From NCBI GenBank assembly GCA_965199245.1, contig CBDAQP010000003.1:1087404-1151403 (forward strand): a stretch of 64,000 bases of DNA. The letters run 5' to 3'. A program made the position numbers and the translations under genes. The stretch is from Carbonatibacter sp965199245 (GTDB lineage: Bacteria > Pseudomonadota > Alphaproteobacteria > Kiloniellales > Kiloniellaceae). The notes under the pieces were generated by a model. It worked only from the letters and a program-made list of their open reading frames with translations, was not told the DNA's origin and did not search any database. Below are positions 45,860-55,269 of this stretch, in pieces; the first letter of the stretch is position 1, and every line of letters begins with the position of its first letter.

Positions 45860-46190
45860 ATGGAAACAACAGGCCCATACAGCAAACTCATTCCGATTTA
45901 TTGTCTTTTCGCAGGGATAGGGGATTACGGCGCGGCTTTGATGCCATTGGCGAACGTTGCGTTTTTACCTCGGAATGGAACCACTATGCACAACAAAAAC
46001 CACCGCGCCAATGACGACGATGGCAAAGATCACATCATGGCGGGTGATATTGTGCCAATGAGACCAGATGAAATTGCGCCCCATGACCTTTTACTCGCTG
46101 GTTTCCTCTTCCAGCCTTTTTCAATCGCAGGAGTCAGTAAAAAGAACGCCTTAGGTCGGGAACATGGCTTTCGCTGTAAAGCACACAGAG
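45860..46190 (+). pseudogene. C5-cytosine DNA methyltransferase, N-terminal remnant
   Basis: Pieces in two frames match the start of Dcm-type enzymes: LIPIYCLFAGIGDYG (motif I, SAM binding), GLRRGFDAIGERCVFTSEWN in another frame, then DHIMAGDIVPMRPDEI and HDLLLAGFLFQPFSIAGVSKKN. The last is motif IV, where the catalytic PCQ has become LFQ, so the nucleophile Cys is lost. After about residue 105 likeness ends. It directly abuts the IS630-A copy and has no intact frame, so it is a dead fragment. Confidence 0.8.
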
Positions 46191-46371
46191 GCAAAAGTCA
46201 ACATGTACAGCACACCTTTTCAATCAAAAAAGACGGCACACCTTTCCATTTTATAATTTTGGTCTGTCATCAAAAAAATCAGTCAGGGTCAATCTCTTTT
46301 CCGTCTTTTCCTCTATAAAATGGCTTGATATAAATGTTTTGATCTAATCGGTCATTAGTTTTTGGCGATTT

Positions 46372-47655
46372 GTGGAAAAAGGCATGACATCACCAAAATC
46401 AAAAAAACAGAACCACACAACAGTTGCTGTTGTCGGGGGGGGATTAGCGGGCCTTTCCATGGCGGCCTGTCTGGGCACAGCAGGGATTAAGACAACCGTT
46501 ATTGACACAGGATCCCCGCCACAGCAGGATCTTGAGTGCGCGGATAACCGCACAACGGCCTTGATTCAAAGCTCCCTGTCCCTGCTCCATGCCTGCGGCG
46601 TGTGGGCGGACTGTGCCCCATACAGTACCCCCCTGAAAACCATGCGGATTGTCACACGCGCGGGCGGATTGATGCGCCGGGGGTCTGAAACCGATTTTCA
46701 CGCCGAGGAAACAGGCGAAGAGTCCTTTGGCTACAATGTTCCCAACAGCCTATTACGTCGGCAGCTCTGCCACAAATTAACAAACTGCGATGCGGTCACA
46801 CATCATTTTGAACAGCGGGTTGTGAATTTTGACAATAACACACACAAAGGCAGGCTCACGCTTGATGGAGGGTCAGAAATCAACGCAGATTTGGTCATTG
46901 CCGCAGATGGAAAAAATTCCTTCTTGCGACAAAGTGCAGGGATCAAGGTCACGTCTTGGGACTATCCACAAACGGCGATGACCTGCACCATTGCCCACAG
47001 TTTGGATCACAACTTTATTTCGACAGAAACTCACTATCCAGACGGCCCCTTTGTTCTGGTTCCCCTCCACAACACAGCGGGCGAACGCAAGCAATCCAGC
47101 ATTGTCTGGGTGACTGAGACCGCCCGCGCGGAGGATTTACTGAACGCCTCAGAAGAAACCTTTCTCACCGCCCTCAAGGGAAAAGTTGGCTCTCACTTAG
47201 GTCAGATCACCTGCATTGGCAAGGTTGGCAGCTTTCCCCTTTCCTGCATGATTGCAGAACAGTTTTACGCCCCGCGCCTGGCCCTGATTGCCGAGGCTGC
47301 ACACACCATGCCCCCCATTGCCGCACAGGGACTCAATTTGAGCCTGCGTGATGTTGCCGAACTCACCGATCAGGTGATCTTTGCCCTCTCCTGCGCTCGG
47401 GACATTGGTACAGAGGATTTTTTACGCCGCTATGATCGGTCGCGGCGTTTCGATGTGGTGACTCGCATGGCCGCAACGGATAGCTTTAACCGCCTGACCT
47501 CAAACAACTCCTCACTATTGCATGGCTTGCGGGGGGTAGGGTTGGGGTTGCTCCGACGGGTTGGCCCAGCCCGCCGCGCCCTGATAAAAATGGGCCTCAA
47601 CGCTCCGACTGGAACCCCAAAGCTAATGACAGGGCAACCGATCCCCCGCATTTGA
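46372..47655 (+). CDS. UbiH/COQ6-family FAD monooxygenase
   Basis: A 427-residue flavoprotein hydroxylase, probably of the ubiquinone pathway. VVGGGLAGLSMAACLGTAG binds FAD; the DG motif is VIAADGKNSFLRQSAGI near residue 185; the second FAD motif reads LIAEAAHTMPPIAAQGLNLSLRDV, where the usual GDAAH is AEAAH. Which ring position it hydroxylates cannot be told. The start is GTG at 46372 or ATG at 46384. It is followed by a LysR gene after 110 bp. Confidence 0.9.
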   Translation: MEKGMTSPKSKKQNHTTVAVVGGGLAGLSMAACLGTAGIKTTVIDTGSPPQQDLECADNRTTALIQSSLSLLHACGVWADCAPYSTPLKTMRIVTRAGGLMRRGSETDFHAEETGEESFGYNVPNSLLRRQLCHKLTNCDAVTHHFEQRVVNFDNNTHKGRLTLDGGSEINADLVIAADGKNSFLRQSAGIKVTSWDYPQTAMTCTIAHSLDHNFISTETHYPDGPFVLVPLHNTAGERKQSSIVWVTETARAEDLLNASEETFLTALKGKVGSHLGQITCIGKVGSFPLSCMIAEQFYAPRLALIAEAAHTMPPIAAQGLNLSLRDVAELTDQVIFALSCARDIGTEDFLRRYDRSRRFDVVTRMAATDSFNRLTSNNSSLLHGLRGVGLGLLRRVGPARRALIKMGLNAPTGTPKLMTGQPIPRI

Positions 47656-47765
47656 GCACACATACGCCCCTTGCCGATTCGACAGAAAAGGGAGGATATT
47701 TACAAAAGGCCGAACGTGGGATTATAAGGGGGCGATAAAGAAAACAAACGGCGCGGGGGAGCCTT

Positions 47766-48680
47766 GTGGATCTGAGACAACTTGAATTGCTCTGTGCTCT
47801 GGCACAACAACGTCACTTCGGGCGTGCGGCAAAGATGTGCCATATTTCGCAGCCTGCCTTTTCTGCACGGATTCGCCAACTCGAAAGTGAATTGGGCGTA
47901 CCCATCGTCCTGCGCGGACGTAGCTTTCAGGGCATGACGGCAGAGGGCGAAATGGTCGTGCGCACCGCAGAACGCATTTTGGCCGAAGCCCGCACCCTGA
48001 AACAAAAACTGTCCCTCGTCGAAAAGGGGTTGGTTGGGCATCTGAGAATCGGGGCGATTCCCTCTGCCATGCCCATGGTGTCCTTGCTCAAGACGCCCTT
48101 TTCCCGAACCCATCCAGAGGTCAAGGTCACGCTCTATTCCCTGCCCTCACGCGAGATACAAGGGCGTCTTGATAGTTTTTCTCTTGATCTTGGTGTGACC
48201 TACCTCGACACAGAACTACCTAAAAACGTCGAAACGCTCGACCTATTCGCCGAAGAATACGTTTTAATTCATCCCGAACACGGCCCCCTCAAAGAGCGCA
48301 CCACGATCACATGGCGGGAAATGGCTGATCTACCGCTTTGTCTACTCACACCAGATATGCAATATCGCCGGATTATTGACCGAATTCTTAGTGACCTTGG
48401 GTGCGCGCTCACCCCACAAACGGAAACGAATATCATTACACAGCTCCTCCATGAAACCCGCTTTGGCGGACTGTCTTCCATTGTTCCCATTTCGCTGATC
48501 CATGCCTTTCGCGACCTGCAGGGAATCGTGACGATTCCCCTGACAGACCCCTGTTTGACCAATAAAGTGGGCCTTGTCATTTCCAAGCGTGACCCGGTTT
48601 CCCCCGTTGCGCGGGAATTTTTTAAACATACCTACCATCAAGACCTATCTGAGCTGTTTAAAAAGCGCGGTAACGGGTAA
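47766..48680 (+). CDS. LysR-family transcriptional regulator
   Basis: A 304-residue regulator. The helix-turn-helix is at residues about 3-62 (LRQLELLCALAQQRHFGRAAKM, SQPAFSARIRQLE), followed by a periplasmic-binding-protein-like effector domain. The phrase LCLLTPDMQYRRIIDRIL resembles a LysR subgroup often annotated as hydrogen peroxide-type activators, but the OxyR Cys pair is not evident. It starts at GTG and ends 2 bp before ung, so they probably share a transcript. Confidence 0.9.
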   Translation: MDLRQLELLCALAQQRHFGRAAKMCHISQPAFSARIRQLESELGVPIVLRGRSFQGMTAEGEMVVRTAERILAEARTLKQKLSLVEKGLVGHLRIGAIPSAMPMVSLLKTPFSRTHPEVKVTLYSLPSREIQGRLDSFSLDLGVTYLDTELPKNVETLDLFAEEYVLIHPEHGPLKERTTITWREMADLPLCLLTPDMQYRRIIDRILSDLGCALTPQTETNIITQLLHETRFGGLSSIVPISLIHAFRDLQGIVTIPLTDPCLTNKVGLVISKRDPVSPVAREFFKHTYHQDLSELFKKRGNG

Positions 48681-48682
48681 CA

Positions 48683-49396
48683 ATGTCAACAAGGCGTGAT
48701 ATTCGGCTGGATGAGAGCTGGAAAGCCGTTTTAGAATCAGAGTTCTCCCGCGACTATATGAAACAGTTGCGTCATTTCCTTTACGATCAAAAGGAACGCG
48801 GTAAAATAATCTACCCAAGAGGCAAGGACATGTTCCAGGCTTTTGACCGCACAGCTTTTGACAAGGTGCGTGTTGTGATCCTGGGACAAGACCCCTATCA
48901 CGGCCCCAACCAAGCACACGGGCTTTGTTTTTCCGTCCGCCCCGGCATTGCCCCCCCGCCTTCGTTGATGAATATTTTCAAGGAACTCGAACGTGACCTC
49001 GGGGTCACGCCGCCCGATCACGGCTGTTTGTTGCCCTGGGCCGATCAGGGTGTGCTGTTGCTCAATGCTGTTCTCTCTGTCGAACAACACAAGGCCGGCT
49101 CACACCAAGGACGCGGCTGGGAAGTCTTCACCGATCAGGCCATTCGCAAACTGGTCGAACAGCGTCGGGGCCTTGTTTTCATGCTCTGGGGCAGTGCGGC
49201 ACAAAAAAAAGGGGCCTTTATCGACCCCGACCACCATCTGGTGTTGCGCTCTTCGCATCCCTCCCCGCTATCTGCACACCGGGGTTTTTTGGGGTGTGGG
49301 CATTTTTCCCAAGCCAATCGGTGGCTGGAACAGCACAATTTACATGGCATTCACTGGCAACTCCCCCCCGCCGCAGATTTAAATTTTACGTGTTAA
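48683..49396 (+). CDS. ung: Uracil-DNA glycosylase
   Basis: A 237-residue family 1 enzyme excising uracil from DNA. The water-activating Asp70 is in GQDPYHG (68-74), and the DNA-intercalation/His motif is HPSPLSAHRGFLG at about 192. The family signatures are intact. It lies 2 bp after the LysR gene. Confidence 0.97.
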   Translation: MSTRRDIRLDESWKAVLESEFSRDYMKQLRHFLYDQKERGKIIYPRGKDMFQAFDRTAFDKVRVVILGQDPYHGPNQAHGLCFSVRPGIAPPPSLMNIFKELERDLGVTPPDHGCLLPWADQGVLLLNAVLSVEQHKAGSHQGRGWEVFTDQAIRKLVEQRRGLVFMLWGSAAQKKGAFIDPDHHLVLRSSHPSPLSAHRGFLGCGHFSQANRWLEQHNLHGIHWQLPPAADLNFTC

Positions 49397-49496
49397 AAAT
49401 TTTTCACTCGGCACTTGCGTCAGTGGAATAAATCAGCGACTGTCCGCCAGCGGAGGCACGTTTTTTTTCTGACAGAGGGACGTAGCGTATCAGAAG

Positions 49497-50072
49497 ATGC
49501 CCATCGAAAACGAATACAAATTCCCTCTCAATGACCCCGATGGTTTGCTCGAACAGAGCCTGGGCCTGCGTCCCGATTTTCAAAAAATTGATATTCGCCA
49601 AGGCTACCTGCGAAAGGGGTGCCGTGTGCGCAAATGGCGCGAAGGAGACAGAGAACGCTTTATCTTTTCTTATAAACAGCGCGTCGATGACGATATTATT
49701 GAAATTGAAACCGACATTAGCCGTGACGACTTCACGCGGCTCTGGCGCATGATTGAAAAACCGATTGAAAAAGTACGCTTCAAAAAAACGGACGCAGACA
49801 CCGTCTGGGACGTGGATTTCCTCAAACACAGGGGCGCGACTTATTTTGCCCTTGCAGAGGTGGAACTCCCCGCCGATGTCAGGGCGGTTCCACGCATTCT
49901 GGATATCCTCAAAGACTATGCCCTTGGTCGGATGGAGCGTCACTGCAAGGCTCTGACAAACAAACGCCTGTCTGACCAACGCTACGCCGCGCAGGTCATG
50001 ACGACCTTTATCCAAAACAGACCCGCGACCCCGGATTCTATTCTGGCGGCTGATCTGATCGACTTTGCATAA
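49497..50072 (+). CDS. CYTH-domain protein (triphosphate tunnel metalloenzyme)
   Basis: A 191-residue protein. The N-terminal ExExK signature is ENEYKF (Glu4, Glu6, Lys8), and later charged strands follow (RVRKWREGDRERFIFSYKQR, EIETDI, ALAEVEL), as expected of the beta-tunnel. Family members cleave triphosphates or make cAMP; the substrate is unknown here. It is convergent with sodB. Confidence 0.85.
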   Translation: MPIENEYKFPLNDPDGLLEQSLGLRPDFQKIDIRQGYLRKGCRVRKWREGDRERFIFSYKQRVDDDIIEIETDISRDDFTRLWRMIEKPIEKVRFKKTDADTVWDVDFLKHRGATYFALAEVELPADVRAVPRILDILKDYALGRMERHCKALTNKRLSDQRYAAQVMTTFIQNRPATPDSILAADLIDFA

Positions 50073-50085
50073 GTCTCCAAGGAAT

Positions 50086-50108
50086 CCCCGGGCCACCCCG
50101 ACCCGGGG
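50086..50108. terminator. Hairpin between convergent CYTH and sodB genes
   Basis: Stem CCCCGGG / CCCGGGG with a 9-nt loop, midway between the two convergent stop codons. It lacks a T-run, so it may act as a bidirectional stop only weakly. Confidence 0.45.
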
Positions 50109-50118
50109 TCACAGGAGC

Positions 50119-50721
50119 CTAGGCGCGCGAAAAGCGCTCCGCAACATATTCCCAATTCACCAGATCATTGACAAAGGCTGTCACATAATCCGGGCGGGCG
50201 TTGCGATAGTCGATATAATAAGAATGCTCCCAAACATCGCACCCAAGCAGGGCCACCTCGTCAAAACAGAGCGGATTAACACCATTTGGCGTTTTCGTGA
50301 CCTTTAGTTTGCCATCCTGACCCAGCACCAGCCAGCACCAACCCGAACCAAACTGTGTCACCCCTGCGGTGATAAAGTCCTGTTTAAAGGAATCGACAGA
50401 ACCGAAATCCTCAACTAGTTTCTTTTTCAGTTTTTCCGGGATCGCCCCCCCACCCTTTGGCCTCATCATCTGCCAAAATTCGACGTGGTTCCAATGCTGA
50501 GCAACATTATTGAAAATACCCGCGCGGGCTGGGTCGTTGTAGGTTGCCTGGATAATTGACTCAATCGACTGGTTGGCAAGCTCAGTACCCTCCAACAACT
50601 TATTCCCATTTACGACATAGGCGTTATGGTGCTTGTCGTGGTGAAATTCCAGTGTTTCCACAGACATATAAGGGGCGAGGGCATCCTTTGCATAAGGAAG
50701 CTCGGGAAGTTCGAGAGCCAT
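50119..50721 (-). CDS. sodB: Superoxide dismutase, Fe type
   Basis: A 200-residue cytosolic enzyme. The metal ligands are His27 (FHHDKHH), His76 (VAQHWNH), Asp162 and His166 (CDVWEHSYY). Gln75 beside the second ligand, in AQHWN, is the Fe-type pattern. There is no signal peptide. It lies 133 bp downstream of an MntR-type regulator on the same strand. Confidence 0.96.
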   Translation of the reverse strand: MALELPELPYAKDALAPYMSVETLEFHHDKHHNAYVVNGNKLLEGTELANQSIESIIQATYNDPARAGIFNNVAQHWNHVEFWQMMRPKGGGAIPEKLKKKLVEDFGSVDSFKQDFITAGVTQFGSGWCWLVLGQDGKLKVTKTPNGVNPLCFDEVALLGCDVWEHSYYIDYRNARPDYVTAFVNDLVNWEYVAERFSRA

Positions 50722-50854
50722 AAGTTTTCATCCTATACTAAATTAAAAGCGACACGAAATGCCAGACAGGTTATCTATAGCCCAGATTCGACCAGAAACA
50801 AAGATTTAATAGGTTTGAGGGTTCCCTCGCCCAACAGAGTTGGGGTTTCCAGAG

Positions 50855-51304
50855 TCACTCATCGGATTGAAGGATGCGCGCTGTCAGCCGTTCAAGTGCG
50901 GTGAGTGTTTCCTTGCTCACATGGTGTTCAAGTCCTTCGGCATCGACTTCAGCCGTTTCATCGCTCACCCCAGCGGCTTTGAGAAAACGGACAACAATTC
51001 CATGACGTCGGCGCGCGTGGTCAGCCAGCCTCTGCCCCTCAGCCGTCAAGAAAATAGAGCGATAAGGCCTGGAGATGACGAGCTCTTCGCGCTGAAGACG
51101 GGCAATGATCTTGTTGGCTGTGGCCTGACTAACCCCCATACGCCCGGCGATTTCAACAACACGAGCTTCGCCATTTGCCTTGATAAGATCGTCAATCAAT
51201 TCGACGTAATCTTCAGCAACCTCTGTTTTATGGGCTTGGCGAACACGTTCAAACCGAGCAGCCTGGCAGTCTGCGTCCTCTAAAGTATCCTGATTGTCTT
51301 CCAT
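50855..51304 (-). CDS. mntR: DtxR/MntR-family metal-dependent regulator
   Basis: A 149-residue repressor. The winged helix is at about residues 25-85 (YVELIDDLIKANGEARVVEIAGRMGVSQATANKII), followed by a short dimerisation/metal domain with HHVSKETL and RRRHGIVVRFL. This short two-domain form fits MntR more than iron-dependent DtxR. The ATG at 51304 gives the family start; 12 further codons are open upstream. Its neighbour sodB links it to metal and oxidative stress control, which is inference. Confidence 0.85.
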   Translation of the reverse strand: MEDNQDTLEDADCQAARFERVRQAHKTEVAEDYVELIDDLIKANGEARVVEIAGRMGVSQATANKIIARLQREELVISRPYRSIFLTAEGQRLADHARRRHGIVVRFLKAAGVSDETAEVDAEGLEHHVSKETLTALERLTARILQSDE

Positions 51305-51412
51305 TGTTCTGCCCCCGTTCGTCCAAGACCAGAAGACCACCGCTACGCAACAAAAGTCAGAAAAGAACGCATAACAGACAGCGACAGAAAAGGCACAGAA
51401 ACGAAACCGCCA

Positions 51413-52159
51413 CTAAATTGCGAGGTATTGTTGGCGCAATTCTTCGTTATCCAGAACCTCCTGCGCCAAACCGTCAAAAACCTTCTGACCACTTTCAAGA
51501 ATAATCGCCCGATCCGCCAGACGCAACGCCGCCAAGGCATTCTGTTCCACGATCAATGTTGTCATGCCGTGGGATTTGATGTCTTCGAGTATTTTCTCAA
51601 TCTCACGAACAATCACTGGCGCAAGCCCTTCGTACGGTTCATCCAACAACAACAATTTCACATCGCGGGACAGAGCGCGGGCCACAGCCAGCATCTGCTG
51701 TTCCCCACCAGAAAGAGTCACGCCTTCCTGGTGGCGGCGTTCGCCCAAACGCGGAAAATGATCATAGAGCCGTTCAATCGACCACCCCAAAGGGCTTTCA
51801 ATCTGGGCTAATTCCAGGTTTTCCTGCACAGTCAAGCCTGGAATAATGCGGCGGTCTTCTGGAACGAGGCCAATTCCATTACGGGCGGCCTCAAAGGATT
51901 TCATTCGATGAAGGGGTTTGTGATCCAGCCAGATTTCCCCCTGCCGACAGTCAGGGTTATCCATCCGCGCAATCGCGCGCAGGGTCGATGTTTTCCCCGC
52001 GCCATTACGCCCCAGCAACGCGACAATTTCGCCTTCGTGAATATCAAAGCTAATCCCTTGGACGATATAGCTTTCACCATAATAGGCATGGAGATTCCAC
52101 GCGGAAAAATAGGCCGGCGCAGACCCCACATTTGGGACATTTTGCGGTTTTTCGCTCAT
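51413..52159 (-). CDS. livF: Branched-chain-amino-acid-type ABC ATPase (LivF)
   Basis: A 248-residue ATPase with Walker A LGRNGAGKTS, signature LSGGEQQMLAVARA and Walker B LLLLDEPYEGLAP. The HGMTTLIVEQN stretch is typical of LivF. It overlaps the upstream livG by one base and ends the five-gene operon. Confidence 0.93.
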   Translation of the reverse strand: MSEKPQNVPNVGSAPAYFSAWNLHAYYGESYIVQGISFDIHEGEIVALLGRNGAGKTSTLRAIARMDNPDCRQGEIWLDHKPLHRMKSFEAARNGIGLVPEDRRIIPGLTVQENLELAQIESPLGWSIERLYDHFPRLGERRHQEGVTLSGGEQQMLAVARALSRDVKLLLLDEPYEGLAPVIVREIEKILEDIKSHGMTTLIVEQNALAALRLADRAIILESGQKVFDGLAQEVLDNEELRQQYLAI

Positions 52160-52944
52160 CAGATTTCTGCCCCTCCCAAATAAGCATCCTGCACACGTGG
52201 ATCGTCCTTGATTTCTTCGGGTGTTCCCTCGGCAATGATATGCCCCCGCGCCAAAACAGAAATACGCGTCGCCAGTGAAAAGACCACGTGCATATCGTGT
52301 TCTATGATGACCTTGGAAATGCCGCGTTCACCAATTTTTTTGAGCAAATCAATCGTATTATTGGTATCAGCCCGCGCCATACCTGCGGTGGGTTCATCCA
52401 ACAACAACAATTTCGGCTTTTGCACCAAACACATCGCCAATTCCAAACGACGCTTGTCACCCCGCGACAAAGACCCGGCCGCCATATCCATCCGATCAAC
52501 AAGGCCGATGTCTTCGAGGATATGCGTTGCCTCGTCTTGAACGTCACGGCGACTGATCGCTGCGTGCCAGGCATTGAGACGGAAGGCCCCATCACGAGAC
52601 GCAAAGGCCGGAATCATCGCATTTTCAAGGATGTTGAGATCGTCAAAAATCTCTGGCGTTTGGAACACTCGGGAAATGCCCATCTGGTTGATCTGATGAG
52701 GCGGTAAACCACTAATCGCCTGCGCCCCATTGCGTCCATAGTATGTCACAGACCCCGTATCAGGGGTCAACCGCCCGACCAAACAATTCAAAAAGGTCGA
52801 TTTTCCTGCGCCATTGGGGCCAATAATCGCATGAACAGAGCCATCGCGAATACGAATATTGACGTCATCCAAAGCCTTGAGGCCGCCAAAATTTTTATTC
52901 ACACCCTCGACGACGAGGATCTCATCCGATTGATCGCCCATCAC
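52159..52944 (-). CDS. livG: Branched-chain-amino-acid-type ABC ATPase (LivG)
   Basis: A 261-residue ATPase with Walker A GPNGAGKST, signature LSRGDKRRLELAM (Gly-Gly of the usual motif replaced by Arg-Gly) and Walker B LLLLDEPTAGMARADT. This pattern resembles a LivG subgroup whose substrates are often amides or short amino acids. It overlaps livM by 4 bp. Confidence 0.92.
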   Translation of the reverse strand: MMGDQSDEILVVEGVNKNFGGLKALDDVNIRIRDGSVHAIIGPNGAGKSTFLNCLVGRLTPDTGSVTYYGRNGAQAISGLPPHQINQMGISRVFQTPEIFDDLNILENAMIPAFASRDGAFRLNAWHAAISRRDVQDEATHILEDIGLVDRMDMAAGSLSRGDKRRLELAMCLVQKPKLLLLDEPTAGMARADTNNTIDLLKKIGERGISKVIIEHDMHVVFSLATRISVLARGHIIAEGTPEEIKDDPRVQDAYLGGAEI

Positions 52945-54122
52945 CCGGCTCCTCCGTTCTCGTCCTGTTTTGGCCCTTTGTCATCCTGCGCCGCAACAGG
53001 AGACACCCGAAAGCCCAAGCGCACCGCAAGCCGTTCACAGCCTTCCATGACCCCACCGGGCAAGAAAATAACCACCAACATAAACAACAGGCCCAAGGTC
53101 AGATGCCAGCCACTGCCGACAAAAAGTCCCACAAAGGACACCCAAAGCCCCTGAAAAGAGTCGGGCAGGAAAGAAAAAATATCCGTCAAAACAGATTGGT
53201 TAAAAGCCGAGAAAATATTTTCACAATATTTGATGATCACTGCGCCAATCACCGGCCCCAACAAGGTTCCGACACCGCCAAGAATGGTCATCAAAACCAC
53301 CTCGCCCGAGGCTGTCCACTGCATCCGTTCTGCCCCCGCCAGCGGGTCAATAACCACCATCAAGGCCCCGGCAAGGCCGGCATAGACACCCGAGATCACA
53401 AAAGCAGACAGCAAATAAGGTCGCGTATCAAAACCCGTGTATTTCATCCGATTCTGATTTGATTTCAGAGCCTTGAGCATCAAACCAAAGGGCGAACGCA
53501 CCAAACGAACAGAAACATAAAACCCAACAATCAAAACCACCGCACAAAAATAAAAACCGCTATAGCCCGTCAACCCCGCCCCAAACAAATCAGGAAGCGG
53601 CAGACCATCGCCCACCACCACAGAGTCAAAAAAGCGTGGGTCACTCTGTTCCAACTGTAGTCCCGTTTCCCCATTGGTGATCGGCGTCAATACAGAATAG
53701 GCCAAATTATAACACATCTGTGCAAAGGCCAGCGTTAGAATGGAAAAATAAATCCCCGAACGACGCAGAGCAATAAACCCAATCGCCAAGGCAAAAACAC
53801 CCGTCACCGCCATCGCAAAGATAACCGCCAAAAGCGCATTCATGCTAAAGAGTTTAAACGACCACAGCGCGGTATAGGATCCAATACCGATAAAGGCAGC
53901 ATGACCAAAGGACAAATAACCTGTCAAACCGAACAGAAGATTAAACCCAACCGCAAAAAGGCCAAAAATTGCAAATTTCTGCAACAGATCAGGATAATCC
54001 GCGCCAAGGGGCTGGAGCCACAAAGGCATCAAAAGAACCACAATAGCAAAGCCAAGAACAAGAACACGATCCCTACCGGAAAGCTGTCCCCCGCTTTTCA
54101 TCCCCATACCTTTCGTCCACAT
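52941..54122 (-). CDS. livM: Branched-chain-amino-acid-type ABC permease (LivM)
   Basis: A 393-residue membrane protein with 8-10 hydrophobic segments. LivM signatures are NLLFGLTGYLSFGHAAFIGIGSY and, later, GGVGTLLGPVIGAVII. It has a charged C-terminal tail after the last helix (FLPGGVMEG). It lies 4 bp after livH. Confidence 0.93.
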   Translation of the reverse strand: MWTKGMGMKSGGQLSGRDRVLVLGFAIVVLLMPLWLQPLGADYPDLLQKFAIFGLFAVGFNLLFGLTGYLSFGHAAFIGIGSYTALWSFKLFSMNALLAVIFAMAVTGVFALAIGFIALRRSGIYFSILTLAFAQMCYNLAYSVLTPITNGETGLQLEQSDPRFFDSVVVGDGLPLPDLFGAGLTGYSGFYFCAVVLIVGFYVSVRLVRSPFGLMLKALKSNQNRMKYTGFDTRPYLLSAFVISGVYAGLAGALMVVIDPLAGAERMQWTASGEVVLMTILGGVGTLLGPVIGAVIIKYCENIFSAFNQSVLTDIFSFLPDSFQGLWVSFVGLFVGSGWHLTLGLLFMLVVIFLPGGVMEGCERLAVRLGFRVSPVAAQDDKGPKQDENGGAG

Positions 54123-54126
54123 GTCC

Positions 54127-55143
54127 TTAATCCTCCATCACACCGCGCCGCCCCATCAAACCACGAGGACGCGTCAACAGCACGATTACAGCAATGAGAT
54201 AAATGACAATCTGGTCGATACCGGGGATAATGGATTTAACCTCTGTCATAGATGCGAAAGACTGGATCACACCCAAAAGAAAACCTGCGGCAACCGCCCC
54301 GCCAAGTGACCCCATGCCACCAACAACAACAACGACAAAAGACAAAACCAAAAACTCCATCCCAATATGATAATCAGGCGGCAAAATAGGTGCGTACATC
54401 ACCCCGGCCATTCCTGTCACCACCGCCGCAAGTCCGAACACAATGGTAAACTTGCGATCAATATCAATCCCAAGCAACCCCACTGTTTCACGATCCGCCA
54501 TCCCCGCGCGAACTACCATGCCAAAGGTCGTCAACTGTAAAAAAGCAAAAACAACCGCAATCACAGCCGCCGCAAAGGCAAAAAAGATTAAACGCCACCA
54601 CGGATAAACAACCCCACTGCCCAAGCCAAACCACGCCCCAATATCAGCCGAACCAGAAACCGTCGCCGGGGCAGGGGTTGGAATCGGATTAGCACCAAAA
54701 CCAGCCTTGACCAGTTCCTGAATAACAATCGCGAGACCAAAGGTGACGAGAATTTGTTCTGCGTGTGTGCGTTTATAAAAACGCTGAATCAGTCCCCGCT
54801 CCATACTGTAACCGATCAGCAACATCACCGGAATCGTCAAAATCAAAGACAGCGGAACAGCCAAATCAATCAATAGACGGCCCGTTTCACCAAACCAAAT
54901 TTCAAGCCAGGGAATTTCTTTGTAGGCTTCAAAAAAGGTCACAGACTCATCCTTGACCCGGCTGGACAGCGTAAGAATTTTTTGCAGACTCACGGCGCAG
55001 AACGCCCCCAGCATAAACAACGCCCCGTGTGCAAAGTTCACAACACCGAGCGTTCCAAAAATCAAGGTCAATCCCAGCGCGATCAAGGCATAGGCCCCGC
55101 CCTTATCCAACCCGTTCAAAAGTTGTAAAAATATGGCATCCAT
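54127..55143 (-). CDS. livH: Branched-chain-amino-acid-type ABC permease (LivH)
   Basis: A 338-residue permease. LivH features are LNGLDKGGAYALIALGLTLIFG, LGVVNFAHGALFMLGAF, and near the C-terminus VVVGGMGSLGGAVAAGFLLG. A long periplasmic or cytoplasmic insert at about residues 57-85 (LSSRVKDESVTFFEAYKEIPW) is not usual for the E. coli protein. It is first of the permease/ATPase genes and follows livK across a hairpin. Confidence 0.92.
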   Translation of the reverse strand: MDAIFLQLLNGLDKGGAYALIALGLTLIFGTLGVVNFAHGALFMLGAFCAVSLQKILTLSSRVKDESVTFFEAYKEIPWLEIWFGETGRLLIDLAVPLSLILTIPVMLLIGYSMERGLIQRFYKRTHAEQILVTFGLAIVIQELVKAGFGANPIPTPAPATVSGSADIGAWFGLGSGVVYPWWRLIFFAFAAAVIAVVFAFLQLTTFGMVVRAGMADRETVGLLGIDIDRKFTIVFGLAAVVTGMAGVMYAPILPPDYHIGMEFLVLSFVVVVVGGMGSLGGAVAAGFLLGVIQSFASMTEVKSIIPGIDQIVIYLIAVIVLLTRPRGLMGRRGVMED

Positions 55144-55204
55144 CGTCTTAGGCTCTGTTCTGTTCGGCGCACAGGCGCATCATATTATTTTGAATGAAAA
55201 TAGC

Positions 55205-55230
55205 CAGGACAGGAGCAAAGCTCCGCCCTG
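55205..55230 (-). terminator. Imperfect hairpin between livK and livH
   Basis: On the minus strand CAGGGCGGAGC pairs imperfectly with GCTCCTGTCCTG around a TTT loop, followed by a TATTTTC tract. It lies inside the operon after the binding-protein gene and could reduce transcription of the downstream genes, as at phnD/phnE. Confidence 0.5.
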
Positions 55231-55269
55231 ACCAAGAGAGACACCCACGTCCCGGAGCCGATAACGGCG

